The notes: a model not told the origin generated them from the sequence alone. A stretch of DNA of 64,000 nt from Clostridiales bacterium (GCA_003343605.1 QAKW01000071.1:1-64000); one strand, 5' to 3'. Shown: positions 26,247 through 35,864, numbered from the stretch's first letter. Program-made: numbers and translations.

Positions 26247-26275
26247 ATCTTAACTCAGTTTTGCTGTTCCGTCAA
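26247..26275 (-). promoter_or_regulatory. Promoter of the WYL/radical SAM/Dabb operon
   Basis: On the minus strand: TTGACG (26275-26270), 17 bp, TAAGAT (26252-26247). It overlaps the last codons of spoIVB. Confidence 0.6.
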
Positions 26276-27400
26276 CATTTTTTCAATGAAAACGCCGTAG
26301 CCGGAGGTGGGGTCGTTTACCAGCACATGGGTAACAGCACCCACAATTTTTCCGTTTTGCAGAATCGGGCTGCCGCTCATCCCCTGCACAATACCCCCGG
26401 TGATTTTCAGCAGCCGCTCATCGGTTACCTTGATACACAGATTGCGATGCTCCGAGAGGTTATTATTGATCTTTGTAATCTCAATGGTAAAGGTTTCCGG
26501 CGTGTTGCCGTTTACTGTGCTGATGATCTGGGCTTCGCCCAGCTGGATTTCATCCTTCAGGGCGATTGGATAGGATACGCCGGTAAACTGCGCGGTGGCG
26601 GTGCCAAACAGGCCTGCGTCATTATTCTTATGCACAGACGCGAGAATCTGATCTTCCAGATAACCCAGCAGCTCGCCGGGGCTTCCCTTCTCCCCTGCTT
26701 TAACGCCGGTAATATTGGCGGTGACCAGCGATCCGCTGTCCACCGGCATGGTCAGGCCGGTATCCACATCAGAAATCGAATGTCCCAGCCCTGCAACAAT
26801 TCCGGTTTCCGGGTCATAATAAGTGAGGGTGCCGAGCCCGGCCGTGCTGTCGCGTACCCAAAGGCCGATCGCATAGCCCTCTTCGGTTGCCGTAGGCGTA
26901 ACCCAGACCGTCTGTGAACGCTGGTTGCGCAGAATCCGCGCTTTTTGCTTTTCGCCGCCGCTTTGCATGACCTGCGCCTTCAGCTCTTCATTGGAACGGA
27001 CTTCCACATTATTATAAGATAAAATAATATCCCCAACCTGGATGCCGGCCTCAACGCCAGCACTTCCGGCCTCGGCATCCACAACAATCACGCCTTTTGT
27101 GTAAAGCTTTACGCCGAAGGGCGAGCCCAAAACAACCAGCTGTTTTTTGGCGATCTGGTTGATGGTGGCGTTTTTAATGGGCAGAAAACCAAACAGTTTA
27201 ATTTTTGCGGTATAGCTGCCCTCCTGATTGCCGGCAATGGTTTGGGCATCGGCCTCCAGCGTATAAAACGTGCTGCCGGCAGGGTCTTCCCCGGGATAGC
27301 AATTATAGGTATCGGGAATGCGTGAAACATAAAATCCCAGCAGTGAGAGCGTGATGCTGATCCCGGCCAGGAAACTGATCAAACGAACCGTTTTTTTCAT
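26255..27400 (-). CDS. spoIVB: SpoIVB serine peptidase (S55)
   Basis: SpoIVB is secreted from the forespore and triggers sigma-K activation in the mother cell. The 381-residue protein has an N-terminal membrane anchor (about 5-25). A PDZ domain lies near 95-170 (GSPFGVKLYTKGV, AGIQVGDIILSYN). The S55 protease domain follows, with catalytic His in GLGHSISD and Ser in GMSGSPI. It is somewhat shorter than the B. subtilis enzyme but all visible catalytic motifs are present. ATG has AAAGGTTG upstream. Confidence 0.94.
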   Translation of the reverse strand: MKKTVRLISFLAGISITLSLLGFYVSRIPDTYNCYPGEDPAGSTFYTLEADAQTIAGNQEGSYTAKIKLFGFLPIKNATINQIAKKQLVVLGSPFGVKLYTKGVIVVDAEAGSAGVEAGIQVGDIILSYNNVEVRSNEELKAQVMQSGGEKQKARILRNQRSQTVWVTPTATEEGYAIGLWVRDSTAGLGTLTYYDPETGIVAGLGHSISDVDTGLTMPVDSGSLVTANITGVKAGEKGSPGELLGYLEDQILASVHKNNDAGLFGTATAQFTGVSYPIALKDEIQLGEAQIISTVNGNTPETFTIEITKINNNLSEHRNLCIKVTDERLLKITGGIVQGMSGSPILQNGKIVGAVTHVLVNDPTSGYGVFIEKMLTEQQN

Positions 27401-27471
27401 CTTTAAAACAACCTTTCAACGGTTATTTTCTGATGAAAAACAGATTATATGCGGCGCATTTTCTGCCAAAA

Positions 27472-27501
27472 ACGAAAAGACTTCCCAATGCGGGAAGTCT
27501 T
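27472..27501 (-). terminator. Terminator after the anti-sigma gene
   Basis: Stem AAGACTTCCC / GGGAAGTCTT with a 5-base loop. Minus-strand reading continues into a T-rich run. Confidence 0.75.
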
Positions 27502-27514
27502 CATTTTAAAAGGT

Positions 27515-28555
27515 TCAGCGATAGCTAAGCTGAATAAGCTCATTGTTTAAAGAGCAGCGCTCCAGGGCAAACTGAGAGAGAATCTCATTGCAGAGTGCTT
27601 CAGAAGGCACCGCATCGCCGTCCGCCGGTTTGAGCAAAACCGAAACCTGATTTTTTTCCCCGAAGAGATAGGTGCGCACATTTCCCGCCTGCGTGTAAGA
27701 GGAAACCTCCGTTGCAATTTCTTCTTTTTGCTCCGTTACCTCTTTTGCGGTTGCGGGAATCTGCACGGCGGAAGTGATTTCCAGAATATAATCCGCGCCC
27801 TCGTAGGTCAGCCAATAGGAATAAGAGTACTGCCCGGTCTGTGAATAAAGATAAAAGCAGCGGAAATTGGCATGATCCGGCAGCAGCGAGGGCACAATAA
27901 TCAGTTCCCGGGCATTATAGTAGGTTTTACCGTACCCTTGTGTCTGCTTATCATCAAGCGCGCTGAGAAAGGCGCTGATGGAATAATAGGTGCGCTGGGT
28001 TGTGGTATTGATTTCCACCGGATCGCGCGGATCCGCGGACGGAATACTTTCGGAAGGATTCAGGATCCCGCTGGAATCAGAGCCGGAGCTTGCCGGCGGA
28101 ATTTCACCCGAAGGGAGATGGCTGCTATCGCCGCCGCCCGCCGCGTTCTGCCCGGCATTTGCCGAGGGATCTTCGGAATCCGGCAGCGAAGCGCTGCTGT
28201 TTCCCGCGCCGTTTGCCTGCGCCTGATTCTCGGTGCCGCTGGTTGTTTCCGGCGGGGCCTGCTCCGGCGGCTGGGTATCGCCGTAGGTTTCTCCCGATAA
28301 AAAGGGCAGTGTTCCCAGCTCGTCTTCATAAACCTGCCCGCGATGAAGAAAGAAAGCGCCGGTAACAACGCAGACGCAGATGACGGCCGCCGCTCCTGCA
28401 ATTGCGGCCGTATAGGCCGGGCGCCATTTGAGGCGCGGGGCCGGTTCTCCGGCCCGGTGATCGCGGGCCTCTGCCATCAGCGCAAGCGTTTCTTCATTCA
28501 AAGGATCCGATGGCGCAACGTCTTTATATGCGCTGCGGTATAGATCTTCAAACAT
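27515..28555 (-). CDS. Putative anti-sigma factor, single-span membrane protein
   Basis: 346 residues. A cytoplasmic N-terminus (1-45) is followed by one membrane helix near 47-70. A long low-complexity linker rich in Ser, Pro, Gly, Glu and Ala (about 85-175) leads to an extracellular domain (about 185-346). The start codon overlaps the stop of the ECF sigma gene (TAATG). That coupling and topology are typical of anti-sigma factors that hold an ECF sigma at the membrane. No zinc-binding ZAS motif is visible, so the assignment rests on context and topology. Confidence 0.72.
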   Translation of the reverse strand: MFEDLYRSAYKDVAPSDPLNEETLALMAEARDHRAGEPAPRLKWRPAYTAAIAGAAAVICVCVVTGAFFLHRGQVYEDELGTLPFLSGETYGDTQPPEQAPPETTSGTENQAQANGAGNSSASLPDSEDPSANAGQNAAGGGDSSHLPSGEIPPASSGSDSSGILNPSESIPSADPRDPVEINTTTQRTYYSISAFLSALDDKQTQGYGKTYYNARELIIVPSLLPDHANFRCFYLYSQTGQYSYSYWLTYEGADYILEITSAVQIPATAKEVTEQKEEIATEVSSYTQAGNVRTYLFGEKNQVSVLLKPADGDAVPSEALCNEILSQFALERCSLNNELIQLSYR

Positions 28556-29034
28556 TAAAACGATTCTCCTTCCATGAAATCTCTGAGCTTTTTTCGCGCG
28601 CGTTTCAGCCCGGTGCGAACCGTAGAGGGGTTCATCTCCAGAATCCGGGCAATTTCATCTGATTTATAGCCTTCGTAGTAGTAAAGATGAATCAGCGCGC
28701 GCTGCTGCGCCGGCAGCGCGGCCAACGCTTCATCGAGTTTCTCGTTTTGCGCCGGCAGCGCGGCGGATATGGCTTCCGCGCCTGTTAAGGGAACATCCCG
28801 GCGTGCGGCGCGCTTTAAATAATCCTTGCAGCAATTCACCGTAACGCGAATAAACCAGGCACGCTGATGCTCCGAATCGTTAAATTCAGGCTGGCAGCGG
28901 ATATAGCGCAGAAAAACATCCTGATAAATATCATCGGCATCGGCAACACTGCGCGTTTGAGCGATTGCCAGTTTATAAACGGTGGGGCCGAGGGCGGCGA
29001 TCAGGCGCCGCAGTTGTTCATCGGTACAAGCCAA
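28555..29034 (-). CDS. ECF-family RNA polymerase sigma factor
   Basis: 159-residue extracytoplasmic-function sigma factor. Region 2 contains ADADDIYQDVFLRYIR (about 31-46) and QRAWFIRVTVNCCKDYLKR. Region 4 contains LPAQQRALIHLYYYEGYKSDEIARIL plus MNPSTVRTGLKRARKKLRD. The start is TTG at 29034, with AAAGGAG nine bases upstream. It overlaps the downstream anti-sigma gene. A TGCAAC-N17-CGTA element upstream may be its own target promoter. Confidence 0.92.
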   Translation of the reverse strand: MACTDEQLRRLIAALGPTVYKLAIAQTRSVADADDIYQDVFLRYIRCQPEFNDSEHQRAWFIRVTVNCCKDYLKRAARRDVPLTGAEAISAALPAQNEKLDEALAALPAQQRALIHLYYYEGYKSDEIARILEMNPSTVRTGLKRARKKLRDFMEGESF

Positions 29035-29060
29035 GGCCTTGGGCTCCTTTCTGATAGTAA

Positions 29061-29087
29061 TACGATCGAGCGGGGGATTTTGTTGCA
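29061..29087 (-). promoter_or_regulatory. Putative ECF-type (autoregulated) promoter
   Basis: On the minus strand: TGCAAC (29087-29082), 17 bp, CGTA (29064-29061), with a run of five C residues in the spacer. AAC at -35 and CGT at -10 are the common core of ECF promoters. Confidence 0.5.
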
Positions 29088-29110
29088 GGCAAACGTAAAT
29101 TTATTTTGAA

Positions 29111-29144
29111 CAAAAGGGGCACGGGAGCCTCCCGTACCCTTTTG
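29111..29144 (-). terminator. Terminator after proS
   Basis: Stem CAAAAGGG...ACGGGA / TCCCGT...CCCTTTTG with one interior mismatch and a 3-base loop, right after the proS stop. Confidence 0.75.
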
Positions 29145-29147
29145 TTT

Positions 29148-30584
29148 TTAATAAGCTTTTCCCCAATAGACAAGAGCTTGCGCTTTTCTGCCGCAGCAGA
29201 CGCAGGTTTCGCTCACCCGTTCCTGATCCTCGAAGGGCATACAGCGGGAGGATACCTCCGCCTCCTCCTTCAACCGAAGCTCGCAGGCTTCATCGCCGCA
29301 CCACATTGCGCGGATAAAGCCGGGTTTTTCTGCCGCGATCCGCTTCATCTCATCGAGCGTTACGGCTGTATGGGTCATCTTTTTCCGCCGTTCCAGCGCG
29401 CGGCTATAAAGATTTTCCTGAATCGTTCCGAGCAGCGCGGGCACCGCTGATTCCAGCGCGGTGAGCGGGACGGTTGTTTTTTCCGCCGTATCCCGCCGGC
29501 TTAAAATACAAACGCCGTTTTCAATATCGCGGGGACCGATTTCCAGGCGGATCGGAACGCCGCGCATTTCATGCTGCGCAAACTTCCAGCCGGGGCTGTT
29601 TTCGCTCTCGTCGATGCGCACGCGGCAAACGCCGGAAAGCAGGCCGAGCAGCTCCCGCGCTTTTTCCAGAACGCCGGGTTTATGCTGGGCAACGGGAACG
29701 ATCATCACCTGTACCGGCGCAATGCGGGGAGGAAGAACCAGCCCGTTATCATCGCCGTGCGTCATAATCACGGCGCCGATCAGCCGGGTGGTGGATCCCC
29801 AGGAGGTTTGATGCGGGTAGGCGAGTTTGTTTTCCCGGTCGGTAAAGGTGACCCCAAAGGCTTTGGAAAAGCCATCGCCAAAATAATGGGAGGTTCCGCT
29901 TTGCAGCGCCTTCCCATCGTGCATCAGTGCTTCAATGGTATAGGTCTCTTCCGCGCCGGCAAATTTTTCTTTTTCGGTTTTTCTTCCCTGAATAACCGGA
30001 ATGGCCAGATATTCCTTGCAGAAGCGCGCGTAGGTATCGAGCATGTCCATCGTTTCCTTGCGGGCTTCCTCGGCCGTTGCGTGCAGGGTGTGGCCTTCCT
30101 GCCAGAGAAACTCCCGGGTGCGCAGAAACGGACGCGTCGTTTTTTCCCACCGGACCACCGAAACCCACTGATTATACAATTTCGGCAGATCCCGCCAGGA
30201 ATGCACAATATCTTTGAAATGATCACAAAACAAAACCTCGGAAGTCGGCCGGATACATAACCGTTCTTCCAGCTTTTCGCTGCCGCCGGCGGTTACCCAG
30301 GCAACCTCCGGGGCAAACCCCTCCACATGCTCCTTTTCCTTATTCAGCAGGCTTTCAGGAATCAGCATCGGCATGCAGATATTTTCATGCCCCAGTTCCT
30401 TGAACATTCCGTCGAGCGCCTGCTGCATCAGCTCCCACATGGCATAGCCATACGGACGGATGATGCAGAATCCCTTTACATTGGAATAAGCGGCAAGATC
30501 GGCTTTTTTTACAATATCGGTGTACCATTGGGCGAAATCCTCGTCCATCGCGGTAATTTCCCGCACCTTTTTCTGTTTATCCAC
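29148..30584 (-). CDS. proS: Prolyl-tRNA synthetase (ProS type 3, archaeal/eukaryotic-like)
   Basis: Class II aminoacyl-tRNA synthetase that charges tRNA-Pro. It lacks the editing insertion of the long bacterial ProS and instead has the short architecture: catalytic core with [36 protein letters not shown] (motif 2) and [24 protein letters not shown] (motif 3). An anticodon-binding domain follows from about 265, then a C-terminal Cys-bearing domain with CGDEACE and CVCCG. GTG at 30584 is preferred (GGAGG upstream) over the extension to 30650. Length is 478 residues. Confidence 0.94.
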   Translation of the reverse strand: MDKQKKVREITAMDEDFAQWYTDIVKKADLAAYSNVKGFCIIRPYGYAMWELMQQALDGMFKELGHENICMPMLIPESLLNKEKEHVEGFAPEVAWVTAGGSEKLEERLCIRPTSEVLFCDHFKDIVHSWRDLPKLYNQWVSVVRWEKTTRPFLRTREFLWQEGHTLHATAEEARKETMDMLDTYARFCKEYLAIPVIQGRKTEKEKFAGAEETYTIEALMHDGKALQSGTSHYFGDGFSKAFGVTFTDRENKLAYPHQTSWGSTTRLIGAVIMTHGDDNGLVLPPRIAPVQVMIVPVAQHKPGVLEKARELLGLLSGVCRVRIDESENSPGWKFAQHEMRGVPIRLEIGPRDIENGVCILSRRDTAEKTTVPLTALESAVPALLGTIQENLYSRALERRKKMTHTAVTLDEMKRIAAEKPGFIRAMWCGDEACELRLKEEAEVSSRCMPFEDQERVSETCVCCGRKAQALVYWGKAY

Positions 30585-30621
30585 CTTTTCCCCGGCCTCC
30601 AAAATCAAAATTATTAAAAAT

Positions 30622-30650
30622 ATTATAACTTTGTTCGGGGCGATAGTCAA
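30622..30650 (-). promoter_or_regulatory. proS promoter
   Basis: On the minus strand: TTGACT (30650-30645), 17 bp, consensus TATAAT (30627-30622). Confidence 0.75.
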
Positions 30651-30661
30651 TATGTTTATAT

Positions 30662-30690
30662 TTGACTTTTCGGCGCATACAGGCTAAAAT
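30662..30690 (+). promoter_or_regulatory. Promoter of the SbcCD-like pair
   Basis: TTGACT at 30662-30667, 17 bp, TAAAAT at 30685-30690; divergent from the proS promoter with 11 bp between the -35 boxes. Confidence 0.65.
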
Positions 30691-30708
30691 AAAACGGAGG
30701 TGAATACG

Positions 30709-31731
30709 ATGAAACTTCTGGCAACAGCCGATCTGCATATTCAAAAAGAAGAAGACGCCGCTTTGCTGGAGCGGATTATGAAAAAAGCGGAAGAACAGAG
30801 CTGTTCCGCCGTTTTAATCGGAGGCGACCTGCTTGAAAGCCCCTTTCCCGATGCGGCGGCGGAACAGGCGATTTTCCATATTCTGGAGGCGCACCCCTTG
30901 CCGATTTATCTGGCTGCGGGAAATCACGACCCGCTTGCCGTCACGCCGCTGTACCGGAACCTGCCGCCGCAGGTTCATCTTTTCCCGGAGGAGCCGGCAA
31001 TGTTTCCGCTTGCGGAAAAGATCCGCCTGTTTGGCTATTCGGCAGCGCGGGAACAGGAAGACCGCAATCCCCTTGCACATTTCCGGGCGCCCGGCGATGG
31101 TGTGAATATTCTGCTGGCCCACGGGCAGCCCGATGGCGGCGCCGCCTCGTTTCTGCCGGTTTCGGGCGCCCGGCTGGCCGCAAGCGGTTTGAAGCTCGCG
31201 ATATTGGGGCATATCCATAAGGCGGAGCAGCGGGAGATCGGCGGCTGCCGGCTGCTGGTGCCCGGCATTCCGCAGGGGCGCGGCTGGGATGAGATGGGGG
31301 AAAAGAGCGTCTATTTGATTGAGATTGATCCCTCCGGCGGGATATTGATCGAGCCCTGCTGTGTTGCAGAGCGCGTCTACCGGGAGTACCGGGTGGATGT
31401 TACCCGCTGTGAAGACAGTATGGAGATTCTGAACAGGATGGAACAGGTTGTGATCCCGGAAAATACGGTGGCAAGGCTGGTGCTGACCGGCTGCCCGCTG
31501 GTTAATCCGGAGGCGGCGGCGCGGGTCTATACCGAGCAGCACAACCGCCCGGTCCGGGATGAAACGGATCCTTCCCTCTCTATTGAATTACTGCTTGAGC
31601 AGAACACGCTTCAGGGCGCATTTGTCCGCCGGGCGATGGCGGAAATCGAGCAGGCTTCTCCGGAAGAACGCCCGGCGCTGGAAGAAGCGCTTAAAATCGG
31701 GCTTAAAGCGTTAAAGGAGGCCAAGCTGTGA
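30709..31731 (+). CDS. SbcD/YhaO-like metallophosphoesterase
   Basis: Calcineurin-like nuclease of 340 residues. Metal-binding motifs occur in order: ATADLHIQ (Asp and His), IGGDLLE, AAGNHDPL, LLAHGQ and LGHIHKAE. This matches the YhaO/SbcD group of DNA repair exonucleases. ATG at 30709 has GGAGG eight bases upstream; the in-frame GTG at 30700 overlaps that site. It is coupled to the SMC-like ATPase gene that follows (ATG/stop overlap), so the two probably form a Mre11-Rad50-like complex. Confidence 0.88.
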   Translation: MKLLATADLHIQKEEDAALLERIMKKAEEQSCSAVLIGGDLLESPFPDAAAEQAIFHILEAHPLPIYLAAGNHDPLAVTPLYRNLPPQVHLFPEEPAMFPLAEKIRLFGYSAAREQEDRNPLAHFRAPGDGVNILLAHGQPDGGAASFLPVSGARLAASGLKLAILGHIHKAEQREIGGCRLLVPGIPQGRGWDEMGEKSVYLIEIDPSGGILIEPCCVAERVYREYRVDVTRCEDSMEILNRMEQVVIPENTVARLVLTGCPLVNPEAAARVYTEQHNRPVRDETDPSLSIELLLEQNTLQGAFVRRAMAEIEQASPEERPALEEALKIGLKALKEAKL

Positions 31732-33797
31732 GGCTGATACAGCTGGAGATCAAGCAGTTTGGCAAACTGGAATCCTTGATCCTGGAGCCGGGCGCGGGGC
31801 TGAATATATACCGGCAGCCGAATGAATCCGGCAAAACCACGCTGATTTATTTTATCTACTTCATGTTTTACGGATATGAGGCACGGCTTCTCAAATCCTA
31901 TTTTCCCTGGAAAGGCGGGCCGTTGGCCGGAACCCTCACCTTTGAGGAAAAGGGCCGGCAATGGCGGATAGAGCGGGTGCATCCGGTAAAGGGTGCTGCA
32001 AAACGAAAGGTTTTCTGCCTGGATACGGGGGAAGAAAAAATGTTGGCCGCCCGGGAGCAGCCCGGCCCGCTTTTTCTGCATCTGGACGGCGAAACCTTTT
32101 TAAAAACCTTTTGTATTACCCAGGGCAACCTGCTTTTTGCCCGGACAGACGGATTGGATACCGCCCTGAAAAATCTGGCAGCCACCGGCGATGAAAATGC
32201 ATCGTTTGAGCGGGCGGAGGCAATTTTGAACCGGCAGCATACGCAATATATGCATCGGGGCAGAGCGCAGGGCAAGCTGCTGGAGCTGCAGCAGGAGCTG
32301 GAAAAAAACCGGCGCGCGCTGCAGCTGATTCGCCGGGAAATTGATGCGAAAATCGATCAGAAACGTGAATGGGAGCGCCTGCAGGCCGGGCTCGAAGAGG
32401 CAGACAGGGCCTATCAGGCGCTGGAAGCGCAGAGGGAGGCCGCCGAAAAAAGCGACGCGCTGCGGCTGCTGGAGCAAATTACCGCGCTGGAGCGCTTAAA
32501 AGATCCTGCATCAGAAAAACCACAGGTTTCAAAAGAGGCGCTTGGCACACTTGACCACGCGTTTGTGGAGGAAGCGGAAACCAAGAAGAACGCGGTGTTG
32601 GCTGCCGAAGAAAAGGGCAACGCGGAAGACCGGCTTCAGCTGCTGCGGGAAAACCGCGCCGCCTTTGGCTTTCACGCCGGAACAGAGCAGGAAATCGCCC
32701 AGCTCCAAAGGGGCTGGAAACGCGGCTGGATTTACTGCGGGATCGCGCTGCTCTGCGCAGGCGGTGCCGGCGTGGCCGCGGGGCTTCTGCTGCACCCGCT
32801 TTTTTATCTGGCGGCAGGAATCCTGGCAGCCGCGGGGTGCGCGCTTCTGCTGGGCAGGCAGGGCAGCCGGGCGCGGCTTTGCCGCGCCTATGGCGTGTTC
32901 AACGGACGTCAGCTGCTGGAAAAATGGGCGCGGTATCAGGATCTGGGCAGTCGGGAGCAGGCACTGGCTGCAGCCTGGGAGCAGGCCTGTGCGCGGGAAG
33001 CCGATGCCAAAAGGGCGGCGCAAAACGCGCAGGCACAGCTTGCCGCGCTTCAGGCCCAATACCGGATTCTGACACCGCAGGAGCTGGAGCGGGAAAGGAT
33101 CCGCTGGGAAATTTATGAAAACCGCTCCGGGCAGGCGCGGGCCGAGCAGCAGATTCAGGCGCTGCTGGGGGCTAAAAACCGGGCTCAGGTGGAAGCGTTG
33201 GCGCAGGGAGCGGTGCTTCTGCCGGAAACGGCGGAACAGATCGATCAGGCGCTGCGGGAAACAGAGGCGCTTAGGGCGCACATGCGGGAGCAGATGGAAG
33301 CGCTGGATATTCGGGGGCTGAAGCAGCTCTGGCAGCAGCAGGAGGCGCTTGAACGCCGGATTCGCGTGCAGCAGGAAACCGCCGAAAGCTGGCAGAAAAG
33401 CCTGAACGCGGTAATTAAAACCATGTCCTGGCTCAAAAGCGCCAATGAAGAGATGAACACGCAGTTTGCCCCGAAGCTCTGCGCGCTGGCCGCAGACGCG
33501 CTTTCCCGGCTGACCGGCGGGAAATACAGCGAGCTGCTCCTGAACGACCGTTTTGAAATCCGTCTGCGCACGGCGGAGGGCACCTTTCCGGTAGATGCTT
33601 TTTCCGCCGGCACAAAAGATGCCGTTTATTTTGCGTTTCGGCTGGCGGTCAGCGCATTGCTGAGCGAGACCGCTCTGCCTCTGGTTTTGGATGATCCGTT
33701 TGTGAATCTGGATCCGGCGCGGTATAAGCAGGCTGTTTGGCTGCTGGAAACCGCTGCAAAAGAACGTCAGATTTTGTACTTTACCTGCCATTCATAA
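31728..33797 (+). CDS. SbcC/YhaN-like AAA ATPase
   Basis: Rad50/SbcC-type ATPase of 689 residues. An N-terminal half-site contains Walker A NESGKTT near residue 33. Long Ala/Gln/Glu-rich coiled-coil segments span about 160-270 and 390-580, interrupted by two hydrophobic stretches near 330-380. The C-terminal half has the signature FSAGTKDAVYFAFRLA and Walker B LVLDDPFVNLD. The hydrophobic pair in the middle of the coil is typical of YhaN and may be membrane-associated. Starts with GTG overlapping the partner's stop. Confidence 0.87.
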   Translation: MRLIQLEIKQFGKLESLILEPGAGLNIYRQPNESGKTTLIYFIYFMFYGYEARLLKSYFPWKGGPLAGTLTFEEKGRQWRIERVHPVKGAAKRKVFCLDTGEEKMLAAREQPGPLFLHLDGETFLKTFCITQGNLLFARTDGLDTALKNLAATGDENASFERAEAILNRQHTQYMHRGRAQGKLLELQQELEKNRRALQLIRREIDAKIDQKREWERLQAGLEEADRAYQALEAQREAAEKSDALRLLEQITALERLKDPASEKPQVSKEALGTLDHAFVEEAETKKNAVLAAEEKGNAEDRLQLLRENRAAFGFHAGTEQEIAQLQRGWKRGWIYCGIALLCAGGAGVAAGLLLHPLFYLAAGILAAAGCALLLGRQGSRARLCRAYGVFNGRQLLEKWARYQDLGSREQALAAAWEQACAREADAKRAAQNAQAQLAALQAQYRILTPQELERERIRWEIYENRSGQARAEQQIQALLGAKNRAQVEALAQGAVLLPETAEQIDQALRETEALRAHMREQMEALDIRGLKQLWQQQEALERRIRVQQETAESWQKSLNAVIKTMSWLKSANEEMNTQFAPKLCALAADALSRLTGGKYSELLLNDRFEIRLRTAEGTFPVDAFSAGTKDAVYFAFRLAVSALLSETALPLVLDDPFVNLDPARYKQAVWLLETAAKERQILYFTCHS

Positions 33798-33804
33798 AAA
33801 AGTA

Positions 33805-33833
33805 TTGTATTTTTGGCAAAATTAATATAAAAT
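33805..33833 (+). promoter_or_regulatory. Promoter of the Asp23/fakA operon
   Basis: TTGTAT at 33805-33810, 17 bp, TAAAAT at 33828-33833. Confidence 0.6.
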
Positions 33834-33871
33834 AGGAGTAGTTCTATATTATTAAAGGAGGAACTTCTGTC

Positions 33872-34219
33872 ATGACCGTAAGTAACCACAACGGAACGAT
33901 AAATATAACGGAAACGGTTTTTGCCAATATTGTGGGTCATGTCGCCAACTCCTGCTACGGCGTGGTGGGTATGGCTGCCAAATCCGCGGGAGACGGGATC
34001 GTATCCCTGCTGAAAAAAGATCATTATGAAAAGGGCGTGAAGGTCATTCCCGGTGAAGACGGTATCATTGTGGAAATGCATATCGTGGTGTTATACGGCG
34101 TGAATCTGCCGGCGGTAACCCGGAGTATTTCCAAGGAAGTAAAATATATGGTGGAGCAGATGACCGGCTTTATCGTAAAGAAAGTCAATATTTTTATTGA
34201 CGGAATGAAAGCAAACTAA
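33872..34219 (+). CDS. Asp23/Gls24 family protein
   Basis: 115-residue protein of the Asp23/Gls24 envelope-stress family. The core reads NGTINITETVFANIVGHVANSCYGVVGM, then PGEDGIIVEMHIVVLYGVNLPAV and VKYMVEQMTGFIVKKVNIFIDGM. Members lie beneath the membrane or work with fatty acid kinase. It sits 16 bp upstream of fakA, the usual Firmicutes order. Start supported by AAAGGAGG. Confidence 0.9.
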   Translation: MTVSNHNGTINITETVFANIVGHVANSCYGVVGMAAKSAGDGIVSLLKKDHYEKGVKVIPGEDGIIVEMHIVVLYGVNLPAVTRSISKEVKYMVEQMTGFIVKKVNIFIDGMKAN

Positions 34220-34235
34220 GGAGAAGCACATAGAG

Positions 34236-35864
34236 ATGATTACAGGTAAGCAGTATTGCGAGATGGTGATATCCGGATGCAACCATCTCAGCAATCAAAA
34301 GGCGGCGATCAATGCGCTGAATGTGTTCCCTGTTCCGGATGGCGATACCGGCACCAACATGACGCTGACCATTTCAGCGGCGGCCCGGGAATTGCAGAAT
34401 ATGGGGGAATGCACCATTTCAGAAGCTTCAGACCGGGCGGCCGGCGCAATGCTGAAAGGGGCGCGGGGCAATAGCGGCGTGATTTTATCCCTGCTGTTCC
34501 GCGGCATATCCAAAGGTCTGCGGGATAAAGAATATGCAAACGCCAAAGAATTTGCACTGGCGCTCAATGAAGGGGTAAAGGCCGCGTACCGCGCGGTGAT
34601 GAAGCCAACGGAGGGAACGGTTTTAACCGTTTCCCGGGTCGCCACGGAACGGCTGCTTCAATATGCGGAGGGCAATATTACCGAAGTGGATGCCCTCACT
34701 TATTTTGTGAAGGAAGCCAACGATGTTCTGGCACAGACCCCGGAGATGCTGCCCCAGCTGAAGCAGGCGGGCGTTGTAGACGCAGGCGGCAAGGGCTTTG
34801 CCGTTGTGATGGAAGGCGCGCTGGCGGCGCTGATGGGGAATCCGATCCAGCTCGTAGAGCAGCAGGAAGCTGTGAGTGATACGGTGGTAGACGAGGTGGC
34901 CCTGCGGGAAGAGGATATTAAATTTACCTATTGCACCGAATATATCGTCACGGTAGATGAAACGGCGAAAAAAAGCAATCCGGCCGATCTGCGTTCCTAT
35001 CTGGAATCGATTGGGGACAGTGTGGTCTGCGTACCCGATAATGACATTATCAAGGTGCATGTGCATACCAATCATCCCGGGCGCGCCATTGAAGAGGCGC
35101 TGCGCTACGGTTCCCTTGTAAATCTGAAAATCGATAATATGAAAGAAGAATTCCGGGCCCGGCAGAAGGAGAATCCCTCCGGCCTGCAGATTGCCGATGC
35201 CGCCAAACGCTACGGCTTTGTTTCCGTGGTGGCCGGCGAAGGGCTTGCCGCGCTGTTTCGGGATCTTGGCGTGGATACGGTGGTGGAAGGCGGGCAAACC
35301 ATGAATCCCTCTACTGCCGATATTCTGGCAGCCATCAATCAAACGCCGAGCGAGATGGTATTCGTGCTGCCGAATAATAAAAACATCATTATGGCGGCGG
35401 AGCAGGCAAAAGAGCTTTCCACGGTCAAACAGGTTGTGGTGATCCCCTCGAAAACGGTTCCCCAGGGGGTAACGGCCATGCTCGGCTTTGATGAAAGCAT
35501 GGAGCCTGCTGAAATCGAAGAAACGATGACGGCCCAGCTGGCCACGGTAAAGACCGCGCAGGTCACCTATGCAGCCCGGGATTCGGTCTTTGACGATCAG
35601 GAAATCCGGGAAGGGCAGCTTTTAGGCCTTCTGGAAACAAAGGTTTCATTTGTGGAAGATCAGATGGAGGTGCTGATTGAGAAGCTTTTTGCGCGCCTTC
35701 TGGAAGAAGGAGGCACCTATATCAACATCTATTATGGAGCCGACGCTACGGAAGAGCAGGCGCAGGCGATCCGCGAACAGGTGCAGGGGATGAATCCGGA
35801 AGCAGAGGTCATCTGCCTGAACGGCGGGCAGCCGATTTATCCGTATATTTTTTCTGTAGAATAG
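34236..35864 (+). CDS. fakA: Fatty acid kinase subunit A (DAK2 domain, YloV)
   Basis: FakA phosphorylates FakB-bound fatty acids so they can enter phospholipid synthesis. The 542-residue protein has an N-terminal DhaL/DAK2 kinase domain (about 1-200) with NVFPVPDGDTGTNM (Mg-binding Asp triad) and GARGNSGVILS. A middle domain and a C-terminal DegV-like domain (about 300-540) follow. AAGGAG precedes ATG. A FakB (DegV) partner is not in the window, so it must be elsewhere. Confidence 0.93.
   Translation: MITGKQYCEMVISGCNHLSNQKAAINALNVFPVPDGDTGTNMTLTISAAARELQNMGECTISEASDRAAGAMLKGARGNSGVILSLLFRGISKGLRDKEYANAKEFALALNEGVKAAYRAVMKPTEGTVLTVSRVATERLLQYAEGNITEVDALTYFVKEANDVLAQTPEMLPQLKQAGVVDAGGKGFAVVMEGALAALMGNPIQLVEQQEAVSDTVVDEVALREEDIKFTYCTEYIVTVDETAKKSNPADLRSYLESIGDSVVCVPDNDIIKVHVHTNHPGRAIEEALRYGSLVNLKIDNMKEEFRARQKENPSGLQIADAAKRYGFVSVVAGEGLAALFRDLGVDTVVEGGQTMNPSTADILAAINQTPSEMVFVLPNNKNIIMAAEQAKELSTVKQVVVIPSKTVPQGVTAMLGFDESMEPAEIEETMTAQLATVKTAQVTYAARDSVFDDQEIREGQLLGLLETKVSFVEDQMEVLIEKLFARLLEEGGTYINIYYGADATEEQAQAIREQVQGMNPEAEVICLNGGQPIYPYIFSVE

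Noticed and set aside
32529..33791. 420-residue antisense frame within the SbcC-like gene
   Set aside because: Composition bias opposite coiled-coil codons; no start signal.
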